The notes beneath the pieces were generated by a model that did not search any database, was not told where the DNA came from, and was given only the letters and a program-made list of their open reading frames with translations. 6,332 nucleotides of DNA from Sphingomonadales bacterium UBA7473 (GTDB taxonomy: Bacteria; Pseudomonadota; Alphaproteobacteria; Sphingomonadales; Sphingomonadaceae): NCBI GenBank assembly GCA_002478575.1, contig DLOX01000104.1, forward strand, positions 1-6,332, read 5' to 3'. Made by a program: the position numbers and the translations under genes. The first letter of the stretch is position 1. Every line of letters starts with the position of its first letter. Below, in pieces: positions 6,205 through 6,332 of this stretch.

Positions 6205-6332
6205 CGGCCAAGACATCCCGTTCGTTCCGTCCCGGCAATCGTTTCAATCACCCTTTCCTGACCGCGCGCGGCCATGCGTCAATGTCCGGCCCGCGCCGGT
6301 TCTCTGCGTTCACCCGTGTAGGACATGACGCC
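6205..6332. other. Right flank without supported gene
   Basis: No coding region longer than about 15 codons with a plausible start is supported. A CCGGC/GCCGG hairpin with a 4-base loop lies at 6286-6299. It is followed by TTCTCTG rather than a T-run, so it is at best a weak terminator candidate. Confidence 0.35.

Noticed and set aside
6286..6299. CCGGC/GCCGG hairpin as a terminator after the last gene
   Set aside because: It lies over 80 bases beyond the stop and has no following T-run.

Overview
The window is a mobilisation module of the Ti-plasmid / MobQ type. It is high in GC and rich in alphaproteobacterial-style codons. The gene set (traA diverging from traC-traD, then a small DUF6118-like membrane protein after traA) is the arrangement familiar from plasmids and integrated elements of sphingomonads and related Alphaproteobacteria. 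The organism assignment is an inference from gene content and composition; nothing here fixes the genus or tells plasmid from chromosomal island.

Layout. Positions 1-241 hold no gene I can support, apart from a short frame at 172-255 that probably belongs to the next gene. Positions 242-2071 (+) encode a large, AT-richer protein with a PD-(D/E)XK nuclease core in its C-terminal half. It is probably acquired cargo and plausibly defence-related, but its function is unknown. It converges on traD and traC (both -, 2087-2356 and 2340-2645), with 15 bp between the stops. The gap 2646-2817 separates traC from traA and carries a recognisable MobQ-type nic site on the minus strand (TAAGCGCGCCCT, 2761-2772) flanked by a perfect 6-bp inverted repeat, so it is the likely oriT. 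Positions 2818-5733 (+) encode the relaxase-helicase TraA. Positions 5746-6204 (+) encode a short coiled-coil / single-membrane-span protein resembling DUF6118, with its own strong ribosome binding site. The last 128 bases have no supported feature.

How it works together. TraA would bind and nick oriT through its N-terminal Tyr25/three-His relaxase domain, unwind the strand with its RecD-like helicase domain, and pilot it to a type IV secretion channel through a basic C-terminal region. TraC and TraD are the small accessory proteins of this transfer type. No coupling protein (traG) and no mating-pair genes lie in the window. Where traG would follow traD in the Ti-type order, the nuclease gene sits instead.

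The points most worth attention are the unusual start of the nuclease gene (an A6 tract separates it from an upstream ATG frame), the low GC of that gene inside a transfer module, the well-formed nic/hairpin, and the apparently shortened DUF6118-like protein.
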